NCBI GenBank assembly: GCA_016713665.1 | Contig: JADJOR010000005.1 | Coordinates: forward strand, 744,001-808,000 | Source of the DNA: Deltaproteobacteria bacterium | Lineage (GTDB): Bacteria > Myxococcota_A > UBA9160 > UBA4427 | Length of the DNA: 64,000 nt | Reading direction: 5' to 3' | Shown here: piece by piece, positions 1-9,919 of the stretch | Layout of the letters: each line of letters starts with the position of its first letter | Position numbering within the stretch: position 1 is the stretch's first letter | The notes under the pieces: model-generated | What the model saw: only the letters and a program-made list of their open reading frames with translations | Databases searched by the model: none | Told to the model about the DNA's origin: nothing | Program-made: the position numbers and the translations under genes

Positions 1-1
1 G

Positions 2-457
2 ATCGTCGGCGATCTGAACAGCTACCGCCGCGAAGATCCCGTCCGCGCCCTCGCAGAGGGCCCAGACGACGTGCCGGGGACGGCCGACGACTACGTCGAT
101 CTCGTCCTCGCCTTCGCCGGCCCTGCAGCCTATAGCTACGTCTTCGACGGGCAGCTCGGCCGCCTCGATCACGCCTTCGCGAGCGCTTCGCTCGCCGCGA
201 GGATCACCGGCGCCGCCGAGTGGCACGTCAATGCCGACGAGCCCCCGGCCTTCGACTACGACGACGCGGTCGTCGATCCCGGGGAGGCCCGCTTCGAGGC
301 GAAGCCGGACGCCCTGCCGCTCTTCGCCGCCGATGCCCGGCGCACGTCGGACCACGACCCGCTGCTGATCGGATTGCCCGAGACGGATATGGCCGTGCTC
401 GTAGCGGCCGGCGGGCTCGCGGCGTTTGCACTCGCCCGGAGACGCGCTCGGCGGGGA
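2..457 (+). CDS. Secreted endonuclease/exonuclease/phosphatase, C-terminal part (5'-partial)
   Basis: The frame is open from the left edge. It starts with a GDLNSY motif and contains GRLDHAFAS and TSDHDPLLIG, the closing active-site blocks of ExeM/NucH-type extracellular nucleases in the endonuclease/exonuclease/phosphatase superfamily. Asp and His of SDHD are the usual metal and catalytic residues. After the domain comes LPETD, a roughly 17-residue hydrophobic stretch and an Arg-rich end (ARRRARRG). This has the shape of a PEP-CTERM-like sorting tail, so the enzyme is probably exported and surface-anchored. The expected stop codon after the Arg cluster is missing: this frame stays open through the next gene to 2527. 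I place the end at the tail; a one-base indel near 450 is likely. The upstream part lies outside the window. Confidence 0.8.
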
Positions 458-521
458 CTCTGGCGATGCGGTCCTCCGCTCTATATTCCCGCCGTTCCAC
501 AGGACGAGCAGGGGGTATCCG

Positions 522-1529
522 ATGCGTGCGATCGCGAGGGTGATGATGTCGGTGTGGGTCCTGTCGGGCGCGGGGGCCGCTTCGGCCGCGGAGCCCGGCA
601 ACCTGTGGCAGGTCGAGACGAGCATGGAGATGCCGGGCATGAAGATGCCGGCCCGGAGCCAGCAGATCTGTACCCCGGTGAACGCGGAGGGACCCGAGGG
701 CCTTTCGGGGAACGACGACAAGTGCACGATGTCGAACGTGCGCCGATCGCCGGGCAAGTTCAGCTGGGACGTGACCTGCCCCGAAGGCAGCGGAACCGGC
801 GAGATGGTCTACCAGGGCCGCGACGCGTACACCTCGACGATGACCATGACGACCGACGGCCGGACCATGAAGATGGTGGCCCGGGGCAAGCGGGTCGGGA
901 ACTGCGATGCGAGCCAGATGAAGAAGGAGATCGCCGCGCTCCAGGCCCAGGCCGAATCGCAGACGAATCAGGGCATGGCACAGGCGTGCTCGTCGATGGT
1001 CGACGCGTTGATGCCCGCCAATCTGCAGAACTACCAGTGTGCGCCGAAGTACAAGACGCAGCTCTGCGCGAAGTTCCAGACGAAGGCCGGCTTCGCCGAG
1101 GTCGCCGCGCGGCCGTCGACGGGTCAGGCCGCCCTCGACTCCGGAACGTTGCCCGAGGTCGCGCGCTTCTGCGGCGTCGACGGCGAGGCGATGCGCTCGA
1201 AGCTCTGCGGCGAGGCCAGTCGCAGCGAAGACCTCGACTTCCTCGGCAAGAGCTGCCCGGTGCAGGGTCGCGTCATCGCCCAGCGCGAGTGCGCCGGCCG
1301 CGGCTTCACCTCGCCGCCCGCCGAACGCTACCGGGACTTCTGCGGCCACTACGCCCGCTCGCTCATGCAGGGCGACGACGCCGGCACGGGCGGCGCGCCC
1401 GCCGAGGCGGGGGGCGCGGGCGGCGCTTCCGGGGCGGGCGCGACGGGATCCGGGACTTCGGGATCCGGTGCCCCGGGCCAGGCGGTCGAGGAAGGGGCGA
1501 AGAAGCTGAAGGGGCTCCTCGGCTTCTAG
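522..1529 (+). CDS. DUF3617 family secreted protein
   Basis: 335 residues. I chose ATG 522, with a purine-rich AGCAGGGGG just upstream, because it opens directly on a signal peptide (MRAIARVMMSVWVLSGAGAASAA). Residues about 25-130 match the DUF3617 pattern: a LWQVETSMEMPGMKMP start, a Cys-containing ICTP block, KCTMSN, an FSWDVTCP strand, then a TMTMTTDGRTMKM beta section. DUF3617 proteins are small periplasmic beta-rich proteins of unknown function. The C-terminal half is Cys-rich and then turns into a Gly/Ala/Ser low-complexity stretch (residues about 285-320). It lies on the same strand as the neighbouring nuclease and carboxypeptidase but shows no obvious functional link to them. Confidence 0.82.
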   Translation: MRAIARVMMSVWVLSGAGAASAAEPGNLWQVETSMEMPGMKMPARSQQICTPVNAEGPEGLSGNDDKCTMSNVRRSPGKFSWDVTCPEGSGTGEMVYQGRDAYTSTMTMTTDGRTMKMVARGKRVGNCDASQMKKEIAALQAQAESQTNQGMAQACSSMVDALMPANLQNYQCAPKYKTQLCAKFQTKAGFAEVAARPSTGQAALDSGTLPEVARFCGVDGEAMRSKLCGEASRSEDLDFLGKSCPVQGRVIAQRECAGRGFTSPPAERYRDFCGHYARSLMQGDDAGTGGAPAEAGGAGGASGAGATGSGTSGSGAPGQAVEEGAKKLKGLLGF

Positions 1530-1621
1530 GAGCCAGGATCCCGCGTCTTCCGAGGAGGAGCGTCCTGCCCGGCAGCGTCGGCTTCGCGAGGGGTGGATCG
1601 AGCGCGACCACCGGACCGCCC

Positions 1622-2527
1622 GTGTGCCGGCGGCGCGCGGCGCGACGCGGGAGTGTGCGGCGTGGCGGCGGGCTTGCGCGGGCCGGAGTCGCGCCGACCG
1701 CGCTTCCGCTTGCAGGCCTCGCGCTCGCCGTCCTCGCTCTGACGGCCGGCCTGCTCGCGGCGCCCGCCTCTCAGGCGGCGGGGGAGCTCGATCCGTACCC
1801 GAAGGCGGCTGCCGCCTATCTGGTCGTCGTGAACGGGGCCGTGCTCTGGGCCCACGAGCCGGATCGCGCGCTGCCCCCCGCCTCGCTCACGAAGATGATG
1901 ACGGCGCTGCTGCTGGCCGAGGACTGGAAGCCCGAGGCCATCGTGCAGGTCGGCGCCGAGGCGGCGGCGGCCACGGGCTCGCGGCTGGGCCTGCGCAAGG
2001 GCGACCGGCTCCGCTTCGCCGACGCCTTCGACGCGCTGCTCGTCGGCTCGGCGAACGACGCCTGTCTCGCGCTCGCCGCGCATGCGGCGGGCAGCGTCGA
2101 GCGCTTCGTCGAGCGCATGAACGCGCGCGCGGCCACGCTCGGCCTGCGCGCGACGCGCTTTCGCAATCCCTGCGGACTCGACGCGCCCGGCCATCTCGCC
2201 TCGGCTCGCGATCTGCACCGCCTCGCGATCGAAGCGATGAAAGCGCCCGAGCTCGCGCGAGCGGTGGCCCTGAAATCGGTCGACTTCCGGACCGTCGATG
2301 GCCGCCGACTGCGCAAGGCGAGCGGCAATCTGCTCCTCGGCCGCGTCGAGGGCGCGATCGGGGTGAAGAGCGGCTTCACGAATCGCGCCGGAAAATGTCT
2401 CGCCGCCTTCGTCCGCCGTGGTCGGGACGAGGTCGCGGTCATCCTCTTGAACGCCCCCGATCGCTGGTGGTCCGCATCGATCCTGATCGATGATGCCTTC
2501 GCGGCCCTCGACGCCGCGCGTCGATGA
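1622..2527 (+). CDS. D-alanyl-D-alanine carboxypeptidase (penicillin-binding protein, S11-type)
   Basis: 301 residues. It removes the terminal D-Ala from peptidoglycan pentapeptides in the periplasm. All three serine beta-lactam-target motifs are present: SLTK (nucleophile S88, general base K91), SAN (S143, N145) and KSG (K249). GTG 1622 is chosen because it is followed by an Arg-rich n-region and a clear hydrophobic signal helix (residues about 25-50) ending in APASQAA. The protein stops soon after the transpeptidase-like domain and lacks the C-terminal beta domain and amphipathic anchor of PBP5, so it may be soluble. Its stop codon overlaps the next start in ATGA, which implies translational coupling. 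Confidence 0.85.
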   Translation: MCRRRAARRGSVRRGGGLARAGVAPTALPLAGLALAVLALTAGLLAAPASQAAGELDPYPKAAAAYLVVVNGAVLWAHEPDRALPPASLTKMMTALLLAEDWKPEAIVQVGAEAAAATGSRLGLRKGDRLRFADAFDALLVGSANDACLALAAHAAGSVERFVERMNARAATLGLRATRFRNPCGLDAPGHLASARDLHRLAIEAMKAPELARAVALKSVDFRTVDGRRLRKASGNLLLGRVEGAIGVKSGFTNRAGKCLAAFVRRGRDEVAVILLNAPDRWWSASILIDDAFAALDAARR

Positions 2528-4246
2528 TCTCGGGGACGGCCGCCTCGCTCGGACCTCGGGCCTTGCTGCTGATCGTCGTTGGCGCGGCCTATGCGAATGC
2601 GTTCGCTGCGAGCTTCCAGTTCGACGACTGGGACGTGATCGTCCGGGATCCGCGGGTCCAGAGCCTCACCGCCTGGTGGGATTCGATGCCGGGCATCCGG
2701 CCGCTGCTCAAGCTCGGCTACGCGCTGAATCACGCAAGCGGGCTCGGGGCCGTCGGCTTCCACGCGGTGAACGTCGCGATCCACGCGGTCAATGCGCTGC
2801 TCGCCTACGCGATCGTTCGGGCGCTCGCGGCACGTCACGGCCCGGGACCGAAGCCGGGGCCGGGGCCGAGCACAGATCCGGGCACGGGTCCGGCCACGCG
2901 AGAGAGCAGCATCGCCGGCTCGTCGGCCGTTTCGACGACCGCGGCGGCTTCGACGACTTCGACGGACTGGCTCGCCCTCGTCGCCGGCCTCGTCTTTGCG
3001 CTCCACCCGGTCCAGACGGAGGCGGTGACCTACGCCTCGGGGCGCTCGACTTCGCTCAGCACGGGGCTCGCGCTCGCGAGCCTGCTGGTCTGGGCGAGGG
3101 CCTGGGAGCGGGCAGGGCGCAGCCCCGGCGGCGGCTTCGGCGCCCGGGCGCGGGCCCGGCCCCGGCGACGAGGTCGGTTCGCCGACAACCGCATTCGACC
3201 CCGGTCCTGATCGCGGCCGCAACCGCCTTCGCGATCGCCTTCGCCCTCGAGATCGCGCGATTTCAGTCGGACTCATGCTCCTCGCCCTCGCGGTCAAGGA
3301 GAGCGCGGTCGTGGTCCCGATCGCGATCGCGCTCTGGGTCGCGAGCGAGCCGGGGATCTGCGATCCCGGGCGAGCGGCGATCCGCGCGGGTGCCGGCCAC
3401 GCGCTCGCCCTGCTCGTCGGCCTCGCTGCCCTGCTCGCGCTGCCCGCCTATCGGGGACTCGTCGGGACGAGCCTCGCGACGCGCGGTCCCGTCGAGAATC
3501 TCGTCGCCCAGATCGACGCGATCGGCTTTCTGGCGGGCCAGCTCGTCCGCTTCGACCAGCTGAACGCCGACCCGGCGCTGGAGGCCTTGACCCGCCTCGA
3601 TCCGGCGCGAGCGCTCGCCGGCGCGGCGATCGTCGCCGTCCTGCTCGCGGCCCTCACGGGTCTTCGGCGGTGGCCGCTCCCCGCCTTCGCGGTGCTCTGG
3701 ACCTTCGTCTGGCTCGCTCCGACGAACTCCCTCGTCGCGCGGCTCGATCTCGTGAACGATCGCCAGCTCTATGCGGCGCTGCTCGGGCCGGCGCTGCTGG
3801 TCGCGTGGTCGGGCGACGCGCTGATGCGTCGTGGGGTCCCGGCGCGGCTGCGCTCGATCACGCGCGTGCTCGTCGTCGCGGGGCTCGCCCTCGGACTCGG
3901 GCTCGCGACCCATCGGCGCAACGACGTCTACCGCGACGAGCTCGTCTTCTGGCAGGACGTGACGCGCAAGTCGCCGCACAACGCGCGGGGCTTCAACAAT
4001 CTGGGCTTCGCGTGGGCCGAGCAATGCCGGCTCGACGAGGCGGAGCTCGCCTGGCGGCGGGCGCTCGCGCTCGATCCGGGGCTCGTGCGGGCGGCGGTGA
4101 ATCTAAGGCTGCTCGAGGAGGGGGCGGGGCAGGCGGAGCGATGTCGCGCCACGGCGGGTCGGTCGGCCGCGGAGCGCGAGTCCCGCCGAAATCCGCCGAC
4201 GTCCTCGCGACCGCTCAGCCGCCCGCGACGAAGCCCGCCGCCGTGA
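2524..4246 (+). pseudogene. TMTC/DUF1736-like multi-pass membrane protein with TPR, frameshifted
   Basis: Two frames together give one protein. The first (2524-3210) has FQFDDWDVIVRDPRV and RPLLKLGYALNH, the luminal-loop signature of TMTC/DUF1736 proteins, then several membrane helices and ALHPVQTEAVTYASGR. The second frame (open from about 3120, ending 4246) continues with LALAVKESAVVVPIAIALW, more helices, WLAPTNSLVARLDL and one TPR (FNNLGFAWAEQ to ALALDP). Joining them needs one base change near 3110-3125, in a G/C-rich linker. Relatives are glycosyltransferase-C-like membrane proteins; the substrate is unknown here. The start overlaps the carboxypeptidase stop (ATGA) and the 3' end overlaps the convergent dehydrogenase by 32 bases. 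Either a sequencing indel or an inactivated gene. Confidence 0.7.
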
Positions 4247-5252
4247 CGAGCGGAAGCCGATCCGCCGTCACGAGACCGGGCGGCGCCGCGACGACCGCAC
4301 GGATCGCGTTGACCGCCGGGTTCGCCGTCGCGACCCCGAAATCCGTCAGGTTCGCGGGGTACTGGATCGCATACCGGGCACGCACGCTCGGTACGCCGTC
4401 GACCTCGATGACGTAGCCCTCTTCGGTCGGCCAATCCGGATCCATCGCGTCCCCGAGCCGCCAGAGGAGCCCGAGCTCGATCACCGACTTGCCCGCCACG
4501 ATCCCCGACCAGACGCTCTTGAGCCCGCAGATCGTGCCCTTCGCGATCTTCATGTAGCCGAGGTCGAGATCCTTCTTCGCGACGCCGAAATCGACGTCGA
4601 AGCGGACCTCGTCGAGCTCGACCGCGAGGGCCGCCGCCATCATCTCGACCGCGTCGAGGAAGACGAGCATCCGCGTCTTCGCGCGCTCATAGAGACCCGG
4701 CGTATCCGGCGGCGAAGCGAAGCCGATGTCGAGCCAGGTCTGGGCCGAGGCGTAGGCCGTCGCGTCGACGGACTCGAGCACCGAGACCCGATCGACCCGC
4801 CGACAGACTGCCGTCGCGACCAGCCCGAGCACGTTCGCGAGCCCCGGATTGATGCCGGTCCCGTAGAGCGAGACCCCACCGCGCCGCGCGGCCTCGTCGA
4901 GGCGACGCATGTCCTGCTCGCCGTAGGACTTCCCGGTGATGAAGTTCGCCGTCGAGACGACGTTGATCCCCGCCTCGAGCAACCGGACCATGTCGTCGAC
5001 GACCCATTGCAGCGGCATGTAGAGCACGCAGTCCGGGCGCAGGGCGAGGATCGCCTCGATGTCGTTCGTCGCCGGGACACCGATCTTCTCGTCGAATCCG
5101 CAGAGCTCGCCGACGTCGCGTCCGACCTTGTCGGGGCTCCAGGCATAGCAGCCGACGAGCTCGAGCTCGGGATGATCGAGGACGGCCCGCACGGCGCTGC
5201 GGCCGACGAGTCCGGTGGTCCATTGAACGATGCGGAGCTTCTTGCTTGCCAT
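4215..5252 (-). CDS. NAD(P)H-dependent amine dehydrogenase-family / dihydrodipicolinate reductase-like protein
   Basis: 345 residues with an N-terminal Rossmann fold (RIVQWTTGLVGRSAVRAV, a variant of the GxxGxxG dinucleotide loop). It resembles the DapB-like dehydrogenase family that includes 2,4-diaminopentanoate dehydrogenase. Supporting blocks are DCVLYMP at the end of the nucleotide domain, GINVVSTANFITG, and YGTGINPGLAN, which lines the active site. The lysine-biosynthesis DapB signature is not complete, so I do not call it dapB. The start ATG is the first Met of the conserved N-terminus. It is convergent with the TMTC-like gene and appears to be a single-gene unit. The true substrate cannot be read from the sequence. 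Confidence 0.75.
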   Translation of the reverse strand: MASKKLRIVQWTTGLVGRSAVRAVLDHPELELVGCYAWSPDKVGRDVGELCGFDEKIGVPATNDIEAILALRPDCVLYMPLQWVVDDMVRLLEAGINVVSTANFITGKSYGEQDMRRLDEAARRGGVSLYGTGINPGLANVLGLVATAVCRRVDRVSVLESVDATAYASAQTWLDIGFASPPDTPGLYERAKTRMLVFLDAVEMMAAALAVELDEVRFDVDFGVAKKDLDLGYMKIAKGTICGLKSVWSGIVAGKSVIELGLLWRLGDAMDPDWPTEEGYVIEVDGVPSVRARYAIQYPANLTDFGVATANPAVNAIRAVVAAPPGLVTADRLPLVTAAGFVAGG

Positions 5253-5355
5253 GCAGCGAAACCTAGCACGCGAAGGGACGGTCGGAGCGCCCGCCTCGGC
5301 GGCGTCGATCGCGACGGCGCGATCCGGTCGGGAGCGCCGACGGGATCGGGGACCT

Positions 5356-5865
5356 TCATTCGATCCGACGGCCGTCGACCTCGATCCAGCCGCCGGGATG
5401 GCGGCCGTCGGGGTCGTGATGGGTCCAGTGGAGGACGCCGCCCCGCTCGTTCCACTCGTATTGTCCGCGCAGTCGCAAGCGCGTCCCCGGCTCGATCGGC
5501 ACGCGCTCGGCGAGATCGATGTTGTGGGCGACGAGCAGGCGTGGGCCGACCGGCAGCCGGATCAGGAATCGCTGATGCCGCGATCCATCGCGATCGTCGG
5601 AGAGCACTTTGTCGACCGTTGCGTCGAGCGTGACCAGGACCTCCGACTCGCGCTCGGCGAAGGCACGAGCGACGCGTTCCGCACCGCTCTCCGAACGCAC
5701 ATCCGATTCGTCACCCGGCGCCGAGGAGGTCTTCGGTCGCCCGCTTCGGGGATCACCGCCGATCGCCTCCGGCACGAAACCGAGCTGGCGCGCGAGACCG
5801 ACGAGCAGCAGCAGCGCGGCGAGGCCCGCGAGCGATCGGATCCGGAGTCGGCGACGACGGGCCAT
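5356..5865 (-). CDS. DUF3465 domain protein with N-terminal membrane anchor
   Basis: 169 residues from ATG 5865. An Arg-rich start (MARRRRLRIR) and one hydrophobic helix (about 11-28) act as signal anchor. The C-terminal half matches DUF3465: VDKVLSDDRDGSRHQRF, LLVAHNIDLAERVP, then GQYEWNERGGVLHWTHHDP and HPGGWIE. The His-rich WTHHDP block is the hallmark of the family. The fold is thought to be a small OB-like beta barrel; no function is established. The frame is open upstream of 5865, but the added residues are Arg-rich and unlike protein, so the internal ATG is preferred. It is divergent from the PEP-CTERM gene at 6154. Confidence 0.75.
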   Translation of the reverse strand: MARRRRLRIRSLAGLAALLLLVGLARQLGFVPEAIGGDPRSGRPKTSSAPGDESDVRSESGAERVARAFAERESEVLVTLDATVDKVLSDDRDGSRHQRFLIRLPVGPRLLVAHNIDLAERVPIEPGTRLRLRGQYEWNERGGVLHWTHHDPDGRHPGGWIEVDGRRIE

Positions 5866-6153
5866 ATAGATGAAGGAGGTCTCCCGGAAGCGGAGCCTAG
5901 CCGAAGCGGCGGGATCGACCGGCCGCGACGCCGGCCATGCGATTCGCGCGGACACGGAAGAATCGCGCGCGATGGCTCGTGCGCGACGGATGCCGGTGGA
6001 TCGCCGTGTCCCGCGCGTCCGGCGCACACCGGGCGCCGGAGTGCTTCCGCGAGGCCCATCACGCGTCTACAGATTCGGGTCGACGGATGCCGATACGCAT
6101 GGGGTCGCCGTCGAGGCTGGAGGGCCGTTCGACGCGCGGCGGGATGTCCAGCG

Positions 6154-6888
6154 ATGATGCGTTCGAAGCCCTCCTCCCGATCCCTCTCCGCGCGCCTGGC
6201 GGATCGATTCCATGCGCAGGCCGGCGCTCCGCTCGGTCGGGTCGCTCGACTCCTCGCGCTGATCGCCGTCCTGCTCGTCGCCGGAGATGCCCGGGCACTC
6301 TCGTTCCGGGCGGACTTCGTCTCGTCGAACTATCAGACCCTCGCGACGGACACGTTCTCGAGCCTGATGCTGCAGCATCAAGCCGGGAGCCTGATCCGCT
6401 CGACGGTGACGACGGGCCTCGAGAACATCTCGACGGCGGTCTACGCCAACGGCGTGACCTCGAACTACAGCATCCTGATGACGACGAGCTTCCAGGCCGC
6501 GGTCGCGGGGACCTACACGTTCCAGGTCGGCACGGACTGGGGCCGCGGGGGCGCCGCGGCGGTGCTCGACGGAAACTCGGGAGCCGTCCTTTCGCAGCAG
6601 GTCATCACGAGCAACGTCTGGTGGGCGGGCGACTGGAACAACGCGAGCGTCTTCACGACGAGCGCGACGCTCGCCGTCGGCCAGTCGGTCACGTTCGGGT
6701 GGGTCGGCTTCGAGGACTGCTGCGGCGGCTCGTCGACGGTCCGCTTCTCCGTGAACGGGAGCGGCTACCAGGGCCTGAACCAGTCGAACTTCCAGAGCTT
6801 CACGATGGTTCCCGAGCCTTCGTCGGCGCTGCTGATGGGCCTGGGCCTGCTCGGCCTCGCGGTCGCCGGCGAGCGCGCTCGCCGCTGA
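6154..6888 (+). CDS. PEP-CTERM sorting-domain protein with CCGG motif
   Basis: 244 residues. ATG 6154 precedes a basic stretch and a hydrophobic signal helix (residues about 28-45, ending GDARA). The mature part is Ser/Thr/Asn-rich and beta-strand-like, with a VGTDW turn and an EDCCGGSST motif. It ends with VPEPSSALLMGLGLLGL plus a basic tail, a classical PEP-CTERM sorting signal (Pro-Glu-Pro, helix, Arg cluster) recognised by exosortase in exopolysaccharide-producing Gram-negatives. The CC-x-G arrangement recalls a described CCXG group of PEP-CTERM proteins. The 3' end overlaps the convergent metalloprotease gene by 89 bases. Likely a surface or extracellular matrix protein; ligand unknown. 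Confidence 0.85.
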   Translation: MMRSKPSSRSLSARLADRFHAQAGAPLGRVARLLALIAVLLVAGDARALSFRADFVSSNYQTLATDTFSSLMLQHQAGSLIRSTVTTGLENISTAVYANGVTSNYSILMTTSFQAAVAGTYTFQVGTDWGRGGAAAVLDGNSGAVLSQQVITSNVWWAGDWNNASVFTTSATLAVGQSVTFGWVGFEDCCGGSSTVRFSVNGSGYQGLNQSNFQSFTMVPEPSSALLMGLGLLGLAVAGERARR

Positions 6889-7933
6889 GAGCGCTGCGGC
6901 CGAGGGCGCATCGCGCGAGCGCGTTGGCCTGACAGGGCCGGCGTTCGGGGCGACGCGTCCGGCCGCGCGCTCTCGCGGCGAGGGCGATTCCGGAGAGACC
7001 CGCCGCGAGCATCGACGCGAGCCCCGGCTCGGGCACCTGCGACGGGCCGTAGAGGAACTGGATGCCGGCGACGTCGTCGGGCCTGGGCAGGCGCGTGACC
7101 GGCGCCCGACCGTCGAAGTCGGGATCCGCCCAATAGCAGGCCGAGCCGTCGAATGCGGCGTCGACGTAGCCACACATGAGTCCGGTCGGGACGTCGGAAT
7201 GGGCGAGGCCCAGGGTGTGGCCGACTTCATGGGCGATCAGGCCCTGGAAGTCGTTGCGATAGAGGCCGCCGCCGGGCGGGTAGAGGTCGTAGAGCTGGCC
7301 CTCGGCTTCGGGGGCGACGTAGTAGGCGATGTCCGCGCGCGTGTTCAGGAGGATGTCGCCCTCGAGCGTCGTGAAGCCGTTCGGGGGCGCCGCATAACCG
7401 ACGGCCGCCGAGAAGCTGCCCGCCGGAAACTCGAACGCGCCCAAACGAAGATGACCGATCTGCTGGCCGGGCGAGTAGGCCGCACCGAAGGGCGTCCCGT
7501 CGTCGTTCCCCACGTACTGAAACTGGACGTCCGCGACCGCGGCCCAGCCGTCGAGCGCGGCCTGGATCTGGTAGAGGGCAGCGAGGCGACCGCCGACGCG
7601 ATCGAAGACGCCCGTCAGGTTGGACGTGCCGGAGAAGCCGAGGGGCGCGACGAGGGGGTCGAGCGCCGTGCCGTCGGGCATCAGGCTCCAGGTCACGATG
7701 CCACCCGGCGTCCCGATGACGTTGCTGCCCCATTTCGACGCTTCGTTCGGACCGAAGGGCGAGGGGAAGTAGTCGTAGGCGGCGGCGGAGAGGCTCGTCG
7801 CGGCGATCAGTGACGCGATCAGCATGGCCATCGCGGTCGAGCAGGCGGTCGACCGGGAAGGGACGTAGGCGTTCTTCAAGGCCTCGGAGACGTCGGGCCA
7901 GGCGCGGTCGAGCAGCATCATCGTCGGAATCAT
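6800..7933 (-). CDS. Matrixin-family (M10A) zinc metalloprotease with PEP-CTERM tail
   Basis: 377 residues from ATG 7933, preceded by GGGCAGGAGC at SD distance. A signal helix is at about residues 33-52. The catalytic motif HEVGHTLGLAHS (HExxHxxGxxH) gives three zinc ligands and the general-base Glu; LMCGYVDAA downstream sits where the Met-turn is expected. The end of the matrixin domain reads DDVAGIQFLYGPS. Then VPEP, a hydrophobic helix and ARARGRTRR form a PEP-CTERM signal. The frame continues about 45 residues beyond the usual end before a stop at 6800, overlapping the convergent PEP-CTERM gene; a stop may have been lost here. Likely a cell-surface or secreted protease, perhaps acting on matrix proteins such as its neighbour (inference). 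Confidence 0.85.
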   Translation of the reverse strand: MIPTMMLLDRAWPDVSEALKNAYVPSRSTACSTAMAMLIASLIAATSLSAAAYDYFPSPFGPNEASKWGSNVIGTPGGIVTWSLMPDGTALDPLVAPLGFSGTSNLTGVFDRVGGRLAALYQIQAALDGWAAVADVQFQYVGNDDGTPFGAAYSPGQQIGHLRLGAFEFPAGSFSAAVGYAAPPNGFTTLEGDILLNTRADIAYYVAPEAEGQLYDLYPPGGGLYRNDFQGLIAHEVGHTLGLAHSDVPTGLMCGYVDAAFDGSACYWADPDFDGRAPVTRLPRPDDVAGIQFLYGPSQVPEPGLASMLAAGLSGIALAARARGRTRRPERRPCQANALARCALGRSALSGERARRRPRGRAGPGPSAAPTKAREPS

Positions 7934-8000
7934 CGGATGGGCTCCTGCCCTTCGATGATGCTTCTGCGCGGGGCTTTGGCAACTGGCTACGCGAGCCCGC

Positions 8001-8411
8001 TCAGAGCCCCGCGACCTCGACCTCGAGCTCGGCCTTCGCGACCACCTCGGCGAGCCGAAGGCGCTCGCCGGCATTCTCCGCGGTGTCGGCGAGCAGGGCG
8101 AGCTGGCGGGCCGCCTCGGCGCGCCGATTCTCCGAGGCACTCCGGTCGATCTCGCCGGAGAGCGCGCAGCCGTCGACGAGCACGACGACCTTCTGTCCAT
8201 CGACCTCGGCGAAGCCGCTCGAGATCGCGGCCCACTCGGTCGTGCCGCCCGACTTGATGATCTGCATCGGACCGCGCACGAGGGGCGTCAGGAAGCGCTC
8301 GTGGCTCTCGAGCACGCCGAAACGCCCGGCCTCGCCCGGCAGCACGACCTGCTGCACGGCCTCCGAGAAGGCTTCCCCTTCTGGTGTCACGACGACGAGC
8401 TCGAGCGCCAT
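8001..8411 (-). CDS. atpC: ATP synthase F1 subunit epsilon
   Basis: 136 residues. Central-stalk subunit that couples rotation of gamma and the c-ring to F1 and can inhibit ATP hydrolysis. The N-terminal beta-sandwich shows LELVVVTPEG and the conserved VVLPGEAGRFGVLESHERFLTPL block; the C-terminal helical hairpin (about 85-135) is Ala/Glu/Arg-rich. Last gene of the F1 operon, 72 bases after atpD. Length is normal for the family. Confidence 0.95.
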   Translation of the reverse strand: MALELVVVTPEGEAFSEAVQQVVLPGEAGRFGVLESHERFLTPLVRGPMQIIKSGGTTEWAAISSGFAEVDGQKVVVLVDGCALSGEIDRSASENRRAEAARQLALLADTAENAGERLRLAEVVAKAELEVEVAGL

Positions 8412-8483
8412 GGATCTTCGTCTCCTGTCCGTTTCCCTGCGCCTCGCCGGCGGCTCGCGCCGCGCGACGCCGCGCGCCTTGGC

Positions 8484-9905
<1,422 letters not shown>

Positions 9906-9919
9906 CTTCTTCTCTCTCC

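Noticed and set aside
374..388. LPETD in the nuclease tail as a sortase LPXTG signal
   Set aside because: The context is Gram-negative with other PEP-CTERM proteins nearby, and the Gly of LPXTG is absent; PEP-CTERM-like sorting is the better reading.
5875..5881. AGGAGGT on the plus strand as an SD for a short gene
   Set aside because: No start codon follows at suitable distance; it falls in the divergent gap.
7967..8013. CGCGGGGCT/AGCCCCGCG inverted repeat as atpC terminator
   Set aside because: The right arm overlaps the end of atpC, the spacer is 29 bases and there is no T-run.
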